From NCBI RefSeq assembly GCF_019008365.1, contig NZ_JAHHUL010000021.1, forward strand, positions 1 through 64,000: 64,000 nucleotides of DNA, written 5' to 3'. The notes under the pieces were generated by a model, which did not search any database, was not told where the DNA came from, and saw only the letters and a list, made by a program, of their open reading frames with translations. This DNA comes from Phosphitispora fastidiosa. GTDB taxonomy: Bacteria; Bacillota; Thermincolia; Thermincolales; UBA2595. Positions 26,501 to 34,579 of the stretch are shown piece after piece; the first letter of the stretch is position 1; each line of letters starts with the position of its first letter. Position numbers and translations under genes: made by a program.

Positions 26501-27150
26501 TGAGTCCCGTGGCCTTCACTGTCCCTGGCGCTTTTAAGGGGGTTCACGGTATTGACTCCCCGGACCAGCCTGCCTTTCAGGTCGGGGTGGTTCACATCTA
26601 CCCCTGAATCCAGTACAGCTATGATGACAGGAGCGCCGGTACCCCGGACCCCCCAACCATTTTCAGCATTAATCTGTTTCATGGCCCACTGCCTCCCATA
26701 CTGGGAGTCATTAGGAGTACCAAAAAGCCTGTAGGTATAATTAGGCTGGGCATACTGCACTGTATTTTCCCTGCTCAGCTGCCGGGAAAGGGCAGCCACA
26801 TTGGTATCTGCCGGCGTCTCTGCAACAACATAGCCTAACCTGGTATCCCGCCGGACCATTTTCAGTCCATATTTTTTTATTAGTGTAAACGCATCATCCA
26901 GGCGGCCGGTCTTAAATATAACCTCACCTTGGCGGTATACCGGTTCCGGCCCATACTGCCCCACGCCTGGTGAAACTGCAGTCATCCGCTGCGGCGTCCC
27001 GGAAGAGGCAGCAGTCATCTGCTGCGGCGCCCCGGCAGTGTGCTGTGATTCTCCGGCAGTATACTCCGATGCCCCGGCAGTTTGTGGGAGCATCATGGCG
27101 AAAATCAGCGTCAATACCGCCAGAAACCTTATTTTTTTGTGCTTTATCAT
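23590..27150 (-). CDS. Secreted subtilisin-like serine protease (S8) with PPC repeats
   Basis: The 1186 aa protein begins with a signal peptide cut near ASEYTAG (about 27), a low-complexity stretch, and an I9-like propeptide (about 70-140). The S8 catalytic domain (about 155-435) carries Asp181 (AVLDSGVD), His214 (GHGTHVAG), Asn306 (AAAGN) and Ser373 (GTSMASPMVAG), so it should be active. Five pre-peptidase C-terminal (PPC) domains follow, recognisable by NEPNNT / NDTW starts and DEDWF / DIDWYKV ends. A FlgD-like Ig module (DAPAGSYKVKI, about 1165) ends the protein. PPC domains usually aid secretion or substrate binding. The neighbours give no substrate clue. Confidence 0.93.
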   Translation of the reverse strand: MIKHKKIRFLAVLTLIFAMMLPQTAGASEYTAGESQHTAGAPQQMTAASSGTPQRMTAVSPGVGQYGPEPVYRQGEVIFKTGRLDDAFTLIKKYGLKMVRRDTRLGYVVAETPADTNVAALSRQLSRENTVQYAQPNYTYRLFGTPNDSQYGRQWAMKQINAENGWGVRGTGAPVIIAVLDSGVDVNHPDLKGRLVRGVNTVNPLKSARDSEGHGTHVAGIAGAAVNNGVGVAGVAGVPGVKIMPVKVFDGWDGTDTSISDGIIWAADHGARVINMSFGSWFHSEVLNEAIEYAYGKGVVMVAAAGNWASEDISYPAAISKVISVSATDREGSLAEFSSYGPLIDVCAPGEDIYSSVWDPYKGSTYTEMSGTSMASPMVAGLAALLLAKDPGLTAEDVRQIIEVTAADLGEPGWDPEFGHGRIDIGRALAATFKTGGDSNNSMENAVILENDRPVLEKIGTGGDVDWFKITIPAGNHLQVEVLPAGKVSPGVEVCDSSGEAISAFNTIAEGASAEWETDIFAVYGTSLKVAETVYGLVTDLEEGDYYIKVFGNHFRWSEENYTVTARILADAGLIRDANEPNNTYEEAKKLELGKTVNGVIGGQADEDWFQVRLTGKAYKISVDVPDGLDLAVAVENSNNFSEYDEDDYMNYYSSWYYELINNAGQGEGEEGVIILPESGSGTYYLRVYDTGGASLNANYSLTVSGFSFARDRYERNDTWKQAAQVALGEEITGNFHSEQDEDWYEFDVPETGLLSVDFQEPKGGWCSLYVFSDPEEEALGYSNGSADYGYLGDSEAGGSLAIKVKPGKYYISVSNWGYQTADNYQFKVESSRYNFVDQEMNDEPLMAVPVVQGVVREGTIFPDDDLDFYVFDVVKPQPFLVYVTPPDELDTAVVVMKEIEPGDSAAAEEDEADTGEMPEPELMPVTEIDSGTAGQPDSGVFTPAKPGRYYIAILSVEGRSEERYSFVIKPFTASPDAWENNDTRDKAAALTGGVAVKPTFMGTEDIDWYKVYIPDAGVLGVTLDVPGDIDGVFEAYGPDGRLLGRVDQSMTGIEEVATFNIFQKGYYFIKAYDYLGNSSVQPYALTARYLERVAPVVSEVKTGGREISFRVSEDVRVFIKVIDSSDRFIAMVKDDVKVQKGKVSAIWNGKDAQGGDAPAGSYKVKIVVIDNSGNASKPVFVAIKI

Positions 27151-27319
27151 GTATTGTTCCCTCCGTTTCGGTCATCCCATCCCCAGAGCCAACTGCCCGG
27201 ATCAATGTCCAGCGCTGCCGGTTGAATAATAATTCCACATATTACCTGAAAAAACCTTCAGGGAATAAAAAATTACATATCGCAAACCCAGGTGCAAATT
27301 GATGACAGAGCATCACACA

Positions 27320-27352
27320 ATAGCAGCCACCGGCTCAGCCGGTGGCTGCTAT
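27320..27352 (-). terminator. Perfect 33-bp palindrome after the trehalose operon
   Basis: Sixteen bases on each side of C27336 pair without mismatch (core AGCAGCCACCGGCT). It lies 40 bases after the last gene of the trehalose operon. There is no T-run, so it may be a terminator or an mRNA-stabilising hairpin. Confidence 0.6.
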
Positions 27353-27391
27353 ATCTCAGCTTGTTGCTTACACTTTACCCTCATCTTATTC

Positions 27392-28627
27392 TTATGCCCT
27401 CATCTCATCCATCAGTGAAAGCCAGTTATACAGATAAACCGGGGTAATAAAATTTTTCCGGGCATGTTCTTTCCCTCTTAGGCCCAAATCCCTGGCCAGA
27501 CCGGGGTCCTTTAGAAGCCGCCGCAGACAGCCTGCCAATTCCTCTCCGTCTTTTGCCAGGAGCCCTGTCTGCTCATGAATGACCTGCTTTAGGATTCCAC
27601 CTGCCGGAGCGGCCACAACCGATTTACCCTTCCACAGCGCTTCGGTAACCGTAAGACCAAACCCCTCCCTGATAGAGTTCTGCACAATAATGTCACTGGA
27701 CCTTTGGAGGACATTTATCTCCAGGTGGCTGGTGGGAGATAAATTCAAAATCCTGATATCGGGGTCGTTATCGACCTTTGCCAAAAGCTCGGCAAGTACC
27801 TCCAGGCCTTCGGGGTCATCATCGGCAGCGCCCCCGGCAAGAATCAGGTAACTGGGGATATCAGCCCTTACCTGCCGAAAGGCATCGACAACACCGAAAG
27901 GATTTTTCAACCTGTCAAAACGGGAAACCTGCAGGATTACCGGCTTATCATGGGGAAAATCAAGCTCCTGAAGCACCCTGTCTCGTTCGGCAGCAGTAAC
28001 TTCCCTGTTCTTGTCACTTAAGGGGTCAATGGCAGGAGGCAGGAAAAACTGCCGGCTGCCCAGATTTTTAGCATATTCGGCCATATGGTAGATGGCGGCA
28101 TCACACCTGGCGGCATAATGGCTCAAAAATCCCCAGAGCCTGGCATCTACATTGACAGGGTCAATATGGCAGTACCAGACCCACCTGCCTCTGTGGTCAG
28201 CCTTGCGGTCAGTCAGACCCAAGGGCTGCTGGTCATGAATTACTACATAATCGGCATTCCGGTCAACTACATCAAGATTGGCCGCAGCAGTAAGGCGGTA
28301 AATTTCCTTCATTTTCTCACTGAAATCAATCTTTTCACCATGAAAGGCATTGTGAAAAGCTTTGGTAACCCCAAAAAATTCTTCACCCGCACTTATGATG
28401 TCCCACTTTGCCCGAAGACCAATAGAACGCATGATAGGAGTCAGGCTTTGTAAAATCTCAGCCACGCCGCCGCCAATAAATGTGGAATTAATATGCTGAA
28501 TGGCGGCTCCCCTTAACCCGGTTGACAGTTTATCTATCCGGTCCAGCAGTTCTTCATCAGCAAAAGAGGCATAGTCATTAAGTGAAATATTCCGTTCAAC
28601 ACCTGCTTTTATAACCAAGTAGTTCAA
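27392..28627 (-). CDS. treT: Trehalose synthase, TreT-like GT4 glycosyltransferase
   Basis: The 411 aa protein matches TreT, which makes trehalose from NDP-glucose and glucose. The N-terminal half has the TreT hallmark INSTFIGGGVAEIL near residue 47 and FFGVTKAFHNAFHG; the C-terminal half has the GT4 nucleotide-sugar motif EGFGLTVTEALWKGK and a lysine/arginine donor site (VSRFDRLKNP). It is the last gene of the five-gene operon. Its TTG start overlaps the otsB stop by four bases; a TTG three codons later is better spaced from GGGAG. It gives a second trehalose route next to OtsAB. The reverse (phosphorylase-like) direction is possible. Confidence 0.85.
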   Translation of the reverse strand: MNYLVIKAGVERNISLNDYASFADEELLDRIDKLSTGLRGAAIQHINSTFIGGGVAEILQSLTPIMRSIGLRAKWDIISAGEEFFGVTKAFHNAFHGEKIDFSEKMKEIYRLTAAANLDVVDRNADYVVIHDQQPLGLTDRKADHRGRWVWYCHIDPVNVDARLWGFLSHYAARCDAAIYHMAEYAKNLGSRQFFLPPAIDPLSDKNREVTAAERDRVLQELDFPHDKPVILQVSRFDRLKNPFGVVDAFRQVRADIPSYLILAGGAADDDPEGLEVLAELLAKVDNDPDIRILNLSPTSHLEINVLQRSSDIIVQNSIREGFGLTVTEALWKGKSVVAAPAGGILKQVIHEQTGLLAKDGEELAGCLRRLLKDPGLARDLGLRGKEHARKNFITPVYLYNWLSLMDEMRA

Positions 28628-29445
28628 CTCCCTGCTGCTAATTTTTCTAAAAGTCTGATTACATCTTCCGGTTGAGGCAATCTTAACGATGCTGCCGAGA
28701 ACCTTCCGGATGCTGCCAAAGTCCTTCGCGACACCAACACACCGGTTCCCCGCTCTGCCACTGCCGCAAAAGCATCCTCATCAGTTGTATCATCACCAAA
28801 ATATACGGGATAGTGTTCCGGGTAAAGGTCCATTAAGTATTTTACCGCCATTCCCTTGTTAATATAACAGGGACGTATCTCCAGAACCTTCTTCCCGGCT
28901 ATTGTTTCAAGGCCTGAACCCGCCATTAAAGGACAGGCTGTCTTAATAAAGCTCCCCAGAATTTCCGGGACCGCCCCGGCTGCAGCCTGCCCCGAAATTG
29001 CGGCCTCCCGGTAATGCAAGGCCAGGGCAATACCCTTATGTTCAATTAAAAACCCTTCTTTACCGCCAATGCACCCTGAGGCAAGTTCCGCTAACCGGTC
29101 AATAACCGGCTGCAGCCTGTCCGGGTTAACCCTTTCAAACCGTTCTCCATTGGGATTCCGGAATTGGGCCCCATGACAGCCGATCAGGTGAATCCCGGAT
29201 ACTGGAATTATTTTCTCCAGGTCTTCCAGGCTGCGCCCGCTTATCACAGCGAAAGCGATAGTTTCCAGCTCCCTGAGCCTGTCAACAGCGGCCACAACTT
29301 CAGAACCCGGTATTGCCAGTTCCGGTCTTTCCCTGATGGATACCAGAGTCCCGTCATAATCTGTCATTACCAGGACTTGCGGCTTGGCAGTTATTATTTC
29401 CGCCAAGACATCTCCGCTGCCGATGGTCAAAGGTAAACTGCTCAT
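28624..29445 (-). CDS. otsB: Trehalose-6-phosphate phosphatase
   Basis: The 273 aa HAD-family IIB phosphatase shows VMTDYDGTLVSI (motif I, nucleophile Asp), AVISGRSLEDL (motif II region), a cap with HKGIALALHYR, and YFGDDTTDEDAF (motif IV). It removes phosphate from trehalose-6-phosphate made by OtsA. The start codon overlaps the otsA stop as ATGA, so the two enzymes are translationally coupled. The length is normal. Confidence 0.93.
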   Translation of the reverse strand: MSSLPLTIGSGDVLAEIITAKPQVLVMTDYDGTLVSIRERPELAIPGSEVVAAVDRLRELETIAFAVISGRSLEDLEKIIPVSGIHLIGCHGAQFRNPNGERFERVNPDRLQPVIDRLAELASGCIGGKEGFLIEHKGIALALHYREAAISGQAAAGAVPEILGSFIKTACPLMAGSGLETIAGKKVLEIRPCYINKGMAVKYLMDLYPEHYPVYFGDDTTDEDAFAAVAERGTGVLVSRRTLAASGRFSAASLRLPQPEDVIRLLEKLAAGS

Positions 29446-30944
29446 AACACAGCTCCCCGGGTCAGCATCCCGCCAATTGAGCTGTCTGGGGGTGGTTCCC
29501 CAACTGTTTCCGAATCAATAAGCCAATTTTGTTGAATCTTCTGCCACCACCAGTTAATATCCTCTTCCCTGACTGACCTGGCCAATGCCAGCATACGGCG
29601 TTTCTTTTCCGTCACATCCAGTTCGATACCCGCAACAATCTGGTTTGCCATTTCCCGCAGGTTATAAGGATTCGCCGTTAGAGCTTCGGTTAACTGCACC
29701 GCTGCTCCGGCAAAGGGGCTTAAAATCAGAACCCCGCCGCCGCCGGATTTTACGGCCACATATTCCTTGGCAACCAGATTCAGACCGTCTTTTAGCGGAG
29801 TAACCACAGCCATATCTGCGGCCAGGTAATGGGCTGCCAGGTCTTCCCTGCTCAATGGTTTAAACAGATACCTGATAGGCACATGAAAGTTCTTGGTATA
29901 TTTGCCGTTGATTCGGCCTACAATTTCCTCTATCTGTCTCCTGAGCCTGCGATATGCGGCAACATCTGTCCTGCTGGGGACCGCGATCTGAACAAAGGTA
30001 AGTTTACCTTTATACTCAGGCCGGCTCTCCAGAAGATACTCTAAAGCCTGCAGCCGTTCCGGAATACCCTTGGTATAATCCAGGCGATCAACACTGATGA
30101 TCACATAATCACCGCCAATACTGCTTCTGATTCCGGCAGCCTTCCTGATGACTCCGGGTTGGGCAGCAAGATTCTCAAACTCCCGGCAGTCAATGCCGAT
30201 GGGAACCGCCCCCACTCTGACAATCCGCTCCGGGCCAAAGATAAGGCCTCTGGCGAAATCTATAGCGACGCCATAGATTTCCCGGACGCTCAGCAAAAAA
30301 TTACGCACATAGCCTTCCGTATGAAATCCGATAAATTCACAATTCAACAAACCCTTAATAATTTCTTTGGCCCATGGCAGTACCGTAAATATCTCCGGCG
30401 GAGGAAAAGGAATATGCCAGAAGACGGAAACCCTGGCCCCGGGCCTTTGACGGCAGATATACCCTGGAAGCAGCGCCAGGTGAAAATCCTGGACCCAAAT
30501 CATGTCCCCTGGGCCTGTCGTCTGTAAAACAACTTCAGCAAACTTGCGGTTAACCCGGCGGTAAGACCCCCACATTTCTTCATCAAAGACAGACTTTTCA
30601 ATAAAATTATGGCATAAAGGCCAGAGGCAGCCATTGCACATACCTTCGTAATACCCTGCAGTTTCAGGTTCGGTGAGCATTACCTCATGAAAAAGCCACT
30701 TATCCGTCTTCTGCAAGGTAAGTGACCTGCCCAGAGTTTCTTCTTCAGTGCCGTATCTCCCGCCCCAGGCAACCCATCTGCCATGAATCTGTTCGATAAC
30801 CGGCTGGATAGCTGACACCAATCCACTTACCGATGGTGTTGCCTGAATACCCCTGGCCGTTTTCCTGAAGGTGTACGGCCCTCTGTTGGATACTACTGTC
30901 AGACCGCCTCTGGGATTAAGTTTAAGAGGTTTCAATAAATCCAA
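29442..30944 (-). CDS. otsA: Alpha,alpha-trehalose-phosphate synthase
   Basis: The 500 aa GT20 enzyme joins UDP-glucose (or another NDP-glucose) and glucose-6-phosphate. Visible family features are VVSNRGPY at the N-terminus, WVQDFHLALLPGYI and VFWHIPFPPPEIF for the acceptor site, DRLDYTKGIPERL for nucleotide-sugar binding, and LKDGLNLVAKEYVA near the C-terminus. The start is TTG 30944 with GGAGGTG eight bases before. It lies five bases after the debranching-type gene stop and overlaps otsB. This is the entry step of the OtsAB route to trehalose, a compatible solute. Confidence 0.94.
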   Translation of the reverse strand: MDLLKPLKLNPRGGLTVVSNRGPYTFRKTARGIQATPSVSGLVSAIQPVIEQIHGRWVAWGGRYGTEEETLGRSLTLQKTDKWLFHEVMLTEPETAGYYEGMCNGCLWPLCHNFIEKSVFDEEMWGSYRRVNRKFAEVVLQTTGPGDMIWVQDFHLALLPGYICRQRPGARVSVFWHIPFPPPEIFTVLPWAKEIIKGLLNCEFIGFHTEGYVRNFLLSVREIYGVAIDFARGLIFGPERIVRVGAVPIGIDCREFENLAAQPGVIRKAAGIRSSIGGDYVIISVDRLDYTKGIPERLQALEYLLESRPEYKGKLTFVQIAVPSRTDVAAYRRLRRQIEEIVGRINGKYTKNFHVPIRYLFKPLSREDLAAHYLAADMAVVTPLKDGLNLVAKEYVAVKSGGGGVLILSPFAGAAVQLTEALTANPYNLREMANQIVAGIELDVTEKKRRMLALARSVREEDINWWWQKIQQNWLIDSETVGEPPPDSSIGGMLTRGAVL

Positions 30945-30949
30945 CGATT

Positions 30950-33190
30950 TTACACCTCCTTTTCAAAAATTACCTTAGCCATCCCTTCTGTGCCAATAAC
31001 ACTGGTGTATGTCTGGTCCTCCCTCCTGGCAAACTCCAGGCTGACCGCGCCGTTCCCGACCCTGATGTTTTCCAGGCGCAGTATTTTCAGTGACCGCGGC
31101 AGATACGGGCTGCGCACGTAAAACTCGTTCCCGCGGCACTGGAGACCCAGAATTGACCTTAGCAGCAGGAACACACTGCCCACAGACCATGCCTGGGGGT
31201 CGCATGCTATAGGATACCTCACAGGACCGACCTTCCCCGCTCTGGTAAAGCCGCAGAAAAGTTCCGGGAGCCGCATATGGTCAAAGAATTGAGCTGCCTC
31301 AAAAAGAGTGTCAGTAAGCAGCCTGAGCTCTTTAAGCGCTCCGGACTGTCTCATCCCATAGCCGATAATGGAGTTATCATGCGGCCAGACAGAACCGTTG
31401 TGGTAACTCATAGGGTTATAGGGGGCTTCATCTGCACTCATTGTCCGGATGCCCCACCCTGAAAACATATCCGGTTCCATCAGGCGTTCTATTACCTTAA
31501 CCGCCAAACCATCAGGAAGAATGCCTGTAAACAGGCAGTGGCCCGGGTTCGAAACAATAGTGGTCAAAGGCTTCTTATACCCATCCAGGGCGTAAACGGC
31601 GAATCCGGTCTCATCCGTCCAGAAATCATATACAAAACGTGACCGCAGCCGGTCTGCCCTTTCCCTGAGGTCAGCTGCCTTCAGGATGCTGCCGCTCATC
31701 TGGTATAGCTCGGCTGCATCCAGTAAAGCCCGGTAATAATAAGCCTGAACCTCAATAAGAGCAATCGGACCTTCCGGGAGAGCGCCATCCCGGTGAATGA
31801 CCCCGTCCCAGGAGTCTTTCCAGCCCTGATTTACCAGGCCTTTTTCTGACCGGCAGAGGTATTCAATATATCCATCCCCATCCATATCACCGAATTCCCG
31901 GCACCAGCTCAGGGCATTTTCCAGGATTTCTGACATTTCCCCAAGAAAATCTGTATCTCCTGTCCACCTGACATACTCTGCCAGCAGGATAATAAACCAT
32001 AGTGTCGAGTCCACCGAACCGTAGTAGGGTGTATGAGGCAGTTCACCTGACAGCGCCATTTCCCCATATCTCATCTCATGAAGAATCTTTCCCGGCTGTT
32101 CATCACGCCACGGGTTGACCTCCCGGCCCTGATACCTGGCCATGTACCTTAGTGTTTCCCTGGCCAGGAGCGGGTTTATCAACAGGGCCTGCCAAGCCGC
32201 AATCAGGGAATCACGCCCAAAGGGGGCAGCATACCATGGGATTCCCGCCTCCATAACAGCTCCCGTACCCGGATACACCGTACTAAGAGCCCTAAGGTCG
32301 GTGATGGCTACATTAACCATCTGATTAAAATGCTCATTATCGGATGTTATCCGGACACACTCATCCTTCCACGATTGGTAAGCATCAATAAGATACCGGG
32401 CGACACCGGTAAACCCCAAATCATGCTTACCGGCTGTCTCCGGATCATCTTTGTCGCCAGATTCCAGGCTATCCTCACAGGCTGTACTGGGCATCCCGGC
32501 AGCCGGTTCCACCACAGGCGTAACTTTAATGTAAATATAATTTTTCACTTTGGGTTCCAGCCTCAAGACATATTGAGCTATTATAAAACAATCCTCTTCC
32601 CTGAGGCGGGCAGGTGCCGGTGAAAAATTTATCAGGGTAGATCTCCTGATATTATCTGTACCCATGTAGTTTATGGATGCACTGTGCCGCTGCAGGGTGT
32701 TTCCCTGCCATGTGCCCTTTTTTTCCCGGGGTGTCCCGCGCACCTCGAAGATATCTGCAAAATCCGTACCCAGCTTCACACTCAGGGTGACCTCAAAGGA
32801 ACAGGACCCGAAATTAGCCACCCTGATACGCTGGTAATAGGCATCCTTTACCATCCTGAGCAGGCGGAGATGCACTGTCTGCAGTAAAACCTGCTGTCCG
32901 TCATTGCTGATAAACTCATTGTTTGTCATCTCTACCTGGGAAAAGTGACTGTCTCTTAATGTTCGAGACAGAAAAACAGGAGATGTGTTATTCACACTTA
33001 GTTCCAGGCAGCTGAGAAACCTGGTGTCAGAAAAGTAAAAACCCAATCCGCCTTGATCATCACACGGTATTTCCCCTCCCGGCAGGGTGTTGATAAACAT
33101 CCGGCCTTCTTTTAGTACATCAATACTGGAGCGTATATCAGCCGGGGATACTCTTAATTCGTCATGAATATTTTGATTGCAGACTTCCAT
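30950..33190 (-). CDS. Amylo-alpha-1,6-glucosidase / glycogen-debranching-like protein
   Basis: The 746 aa protein has an N-terminal beta-sandwich domain of the bacterial debranching type (about 20-230; GGLGFYFSDTRFLS) and a C-terminal (alpha/alpha)6 barrel (about 290-720) with WYAAPFGRDSLIAAW, NQGWKDSWDG and HNGSVWPHDNSI, where the conserved acidic residues lie. Such proteins trim alpha-1,6 branches or act on related glucosides. It lies between the GT4 gene and otsA in the same operon with short gaps and GGAGGT before ATG. Feeding glucose units to trehalose synthesis is inference. The exact substrate is not readable. Confidence 0.85.
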   Translation of the reverse strand: MEVCNQNIHDELRVSPADIRSSIDVLKEGRMFINTLPGGEIPCDDQGGLGFYFSDTRFLSCLELSVNNTSPVFLSRTLRDSHFSQVEMTNNEFISNDGQQVLLQTVHLRLLRMVKDAYYQRIRVANFGSCSFEVTLSVKLGTDFADIFEVRGTPREKKGTWQGNTLQRHSASINYMGTDNIRRSTLINFSPAPARLREEDCFIIAQYVLRLEPKVKNYIYIKVTPVVEPAAGMPSTACEDSLESGDKDDPETAGKHDLGFTGVARYLIDAYQSWKDECVRITSDNEHFNQMVNVAITDLRALSTVYPGTGAVMEAGIPWYAAPFGRDSLIAAWQALLINPLLARETLRYMARYQGREVNPWRDEQPGKILHEMRYGEMALSGELPHTPYYGSVDSTLWFIILLAEYVRWTGDTDFLGEMSEILENALSWCREFGDMDGDGYIEYLCRSEKGLVNQGWKDSWDGVIHRDGALPEGPIALIEVQAYYYRALLDAAELYQMSGSILKAADLRERADRLRSRFVYDFWTDETGFAVYALDGYKKPLTTIVSNPGHCLFTGILPDGLAVKVIERLMEPDMFSGWGIRTMSADEAPYNPMSYHNGSVWPHDNSIIGYGMRQSGALKELRLLTDTLFEAAQFFDHMRLPELFCGFTRAGKVGPVRYPIACDPQAWSVGSVFLLLRSILGLQCRGNEFYVRSPYLPRSLKILRLENIRVGNGAVSLEFARREDQTYTSVIGTEGMAKVIFEKEV

Positions 33191-33216
33191 ATATTACCTC
33201 CGAGGTCAAGGCCTCA

Positions 33217-34419
33217 TTAATTACCACTGCTGTCTTTTCTCTCCAGGAAATTCCGGTATACTTTAAGTGTCGCTACTGTCATTTTCTCTTTGGTCCAGTT
33301 GTCCTTGACCATCCCCATGCCTCTTTTCCCCATCTCACAACACACCCCGGGGTTTCTCAGCAGGAAAAGGCATTTTTCGGCAAGGTCATTGGCATCAGCC
33401 ATTTTTACAATAGAGCCGTTTCTGCCGTCACTGATGACTTCCGGCATTCCTCCGGCCCTGCTGACAATAACCGGTCTTCCACTGGCCATGCTCTCAAGCA
33501 TTACAATGCCAAAGGGTTCCTCAAAGCAGGACGGGGACAGGCAGAACTCTGCGGCCTTATACACCAGGGGCATTTCGTGCCAGGGGAAGAATTTAACGAA
33601 AATATTTTCCTGCAGCCCCAGTTCTTCTATCATTCCCATGACTGTGTCAACATGCTTCCGGTGCCGGGACCCCCAGTCAACTGCCTTTTCTGTCCCTGCC
33701 ATAACCAGGAGTGTATCCGGAAACTCCCGTCTTATGATATCCAGAGCCCTGACACTTATATGGCTTCCCTTCTCCAGATTCATCCTGGCCGGGTGAAAGA
33801 TAACCCGGCGTCCTTCAAACTCAGGATAAAGGAATCTGATCCTTTCCCTGTCATCCCCGGTACACGGGCCAAACTTAGCCAGGTCTATACCGTGGTGTAC
33901 TGTGGTAATTCGTTCTCCCCTATATCCTGCCCTGACCAGTTCACCTTTTATGTAATGGCTGACCGCTATTACGACATCCCATATATCAGCCCTTTGGTTT
34001 ATTTCTGTCCAGGTGCGGTCATTATCAGGCCATACATTGTGGGCAGTAAGCATCAGGGGGATTTTTCTTTCACGCTTGATTGTATTCATAATGTCTGTGT
34101 GCAGCGGGCTGAAATAATGCATGTTGTGTGCGTGAATGATATCAGGATCTGTATCATCTATAAATTGGGCAATTACTCTCCCGATATCTCCAAGCTGTTC
34201 TTCAATTAGTTCCGGGGTAAGACTGTTAAGGTCCATGACAGGGGTTCTTCTTACATACATCCCCTCATAATATTCTTCTGCAGGACGCCCCCCGACAGAC
34301 CCTGTCAGCAGTGAAACCCTACAGTCTTTTTTTACCAATTCAGGGCCCAGCATGGCCAAATGGCTTTCAACTCCACCGATCACCGGTGGGAACCCCCAGT
34401 GCAAATGAGCAATTTTCAT
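33217..34419 (-). CDS. Glycosyltransferase family 4, first gene of the trehalose operon
   Basis: The 400 aa GT-B protein starts MKIAHLHWGFPPVIGGVE with the usual GT4 glycine-rich acceptor loop. It has HAHNMHYFSP, VHHGIDLAKF, and the donor-site pattern SCFEEPFGIVMLESMASG near residue 310. No signal peptide or membrane helix. It is the first gene of the operon, 26 bases before the debranching-type gene. Its sugar donor and acceptor are unknown; from the context it may make or extend a glucosyl compound. It is distinct from the TreT-like gene at the other end of the operon. Confidence 0.85.
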   Translation of the reverse strand: MKIAHLHWGFPPVIGGVESHLAMLGPELVKKDCRVSLLTGSVGGRPAEEYYEGMYVRRTPVMDLNSLTPELIEEQLGDIGRVIAQFIDDTDPDIIHAHNMHYFSPLHTDIMNTIKRERKIPLMLTAHNVWPDNDRTWTEINQRADIWDVVIAVSHYIKGELVRAGYRGERITTVHHGIDLAKFGPCTGDDRERIRFLYPEFEGRRVIFHPARMNLEKGSHISVRALDIIRREFPDTLLVMAGTEKAVDWGSRHRKHVDTVMGMIEELGLQENIFVKFFPWHEMPLVYKAAEFCLSPSCFEEPFGIVMLESMASGRPVIVSRAGGMPEVISDGRNGSIVKMADANDLAEKCLFLLRNPGVCCEMGKRGMGMVKDNWTKEKMTVATLKVYRNFLERKDSSGN

Positions 34420-34529
34420 TTCTTGGCATCACCTCCATCTCTTTTTTACCTTATTCACCGGAGCGGTATTGTATTCGCTTCCGGCGACAATTTCTGCCAA
34501 ATTTATCCTCCACTGGTGCAATAAAAATA

Positions 34530-34567
34530 GCACAAAAAAGCACCTACAGCAATCGCCATAGGTGCAT
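34530..34567 (-). terminator. Terminator of the large SLH gene
   Basis: GCACCTA and TAGGTGC pair across a 12-base loop, followed on the minus strand by TTTTTTG and a second T-rich run. It starts about 13 bases after the stop codon. Confidence 0.85.
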
Positions 34568-34579
34568 CCTTTGTAACCC

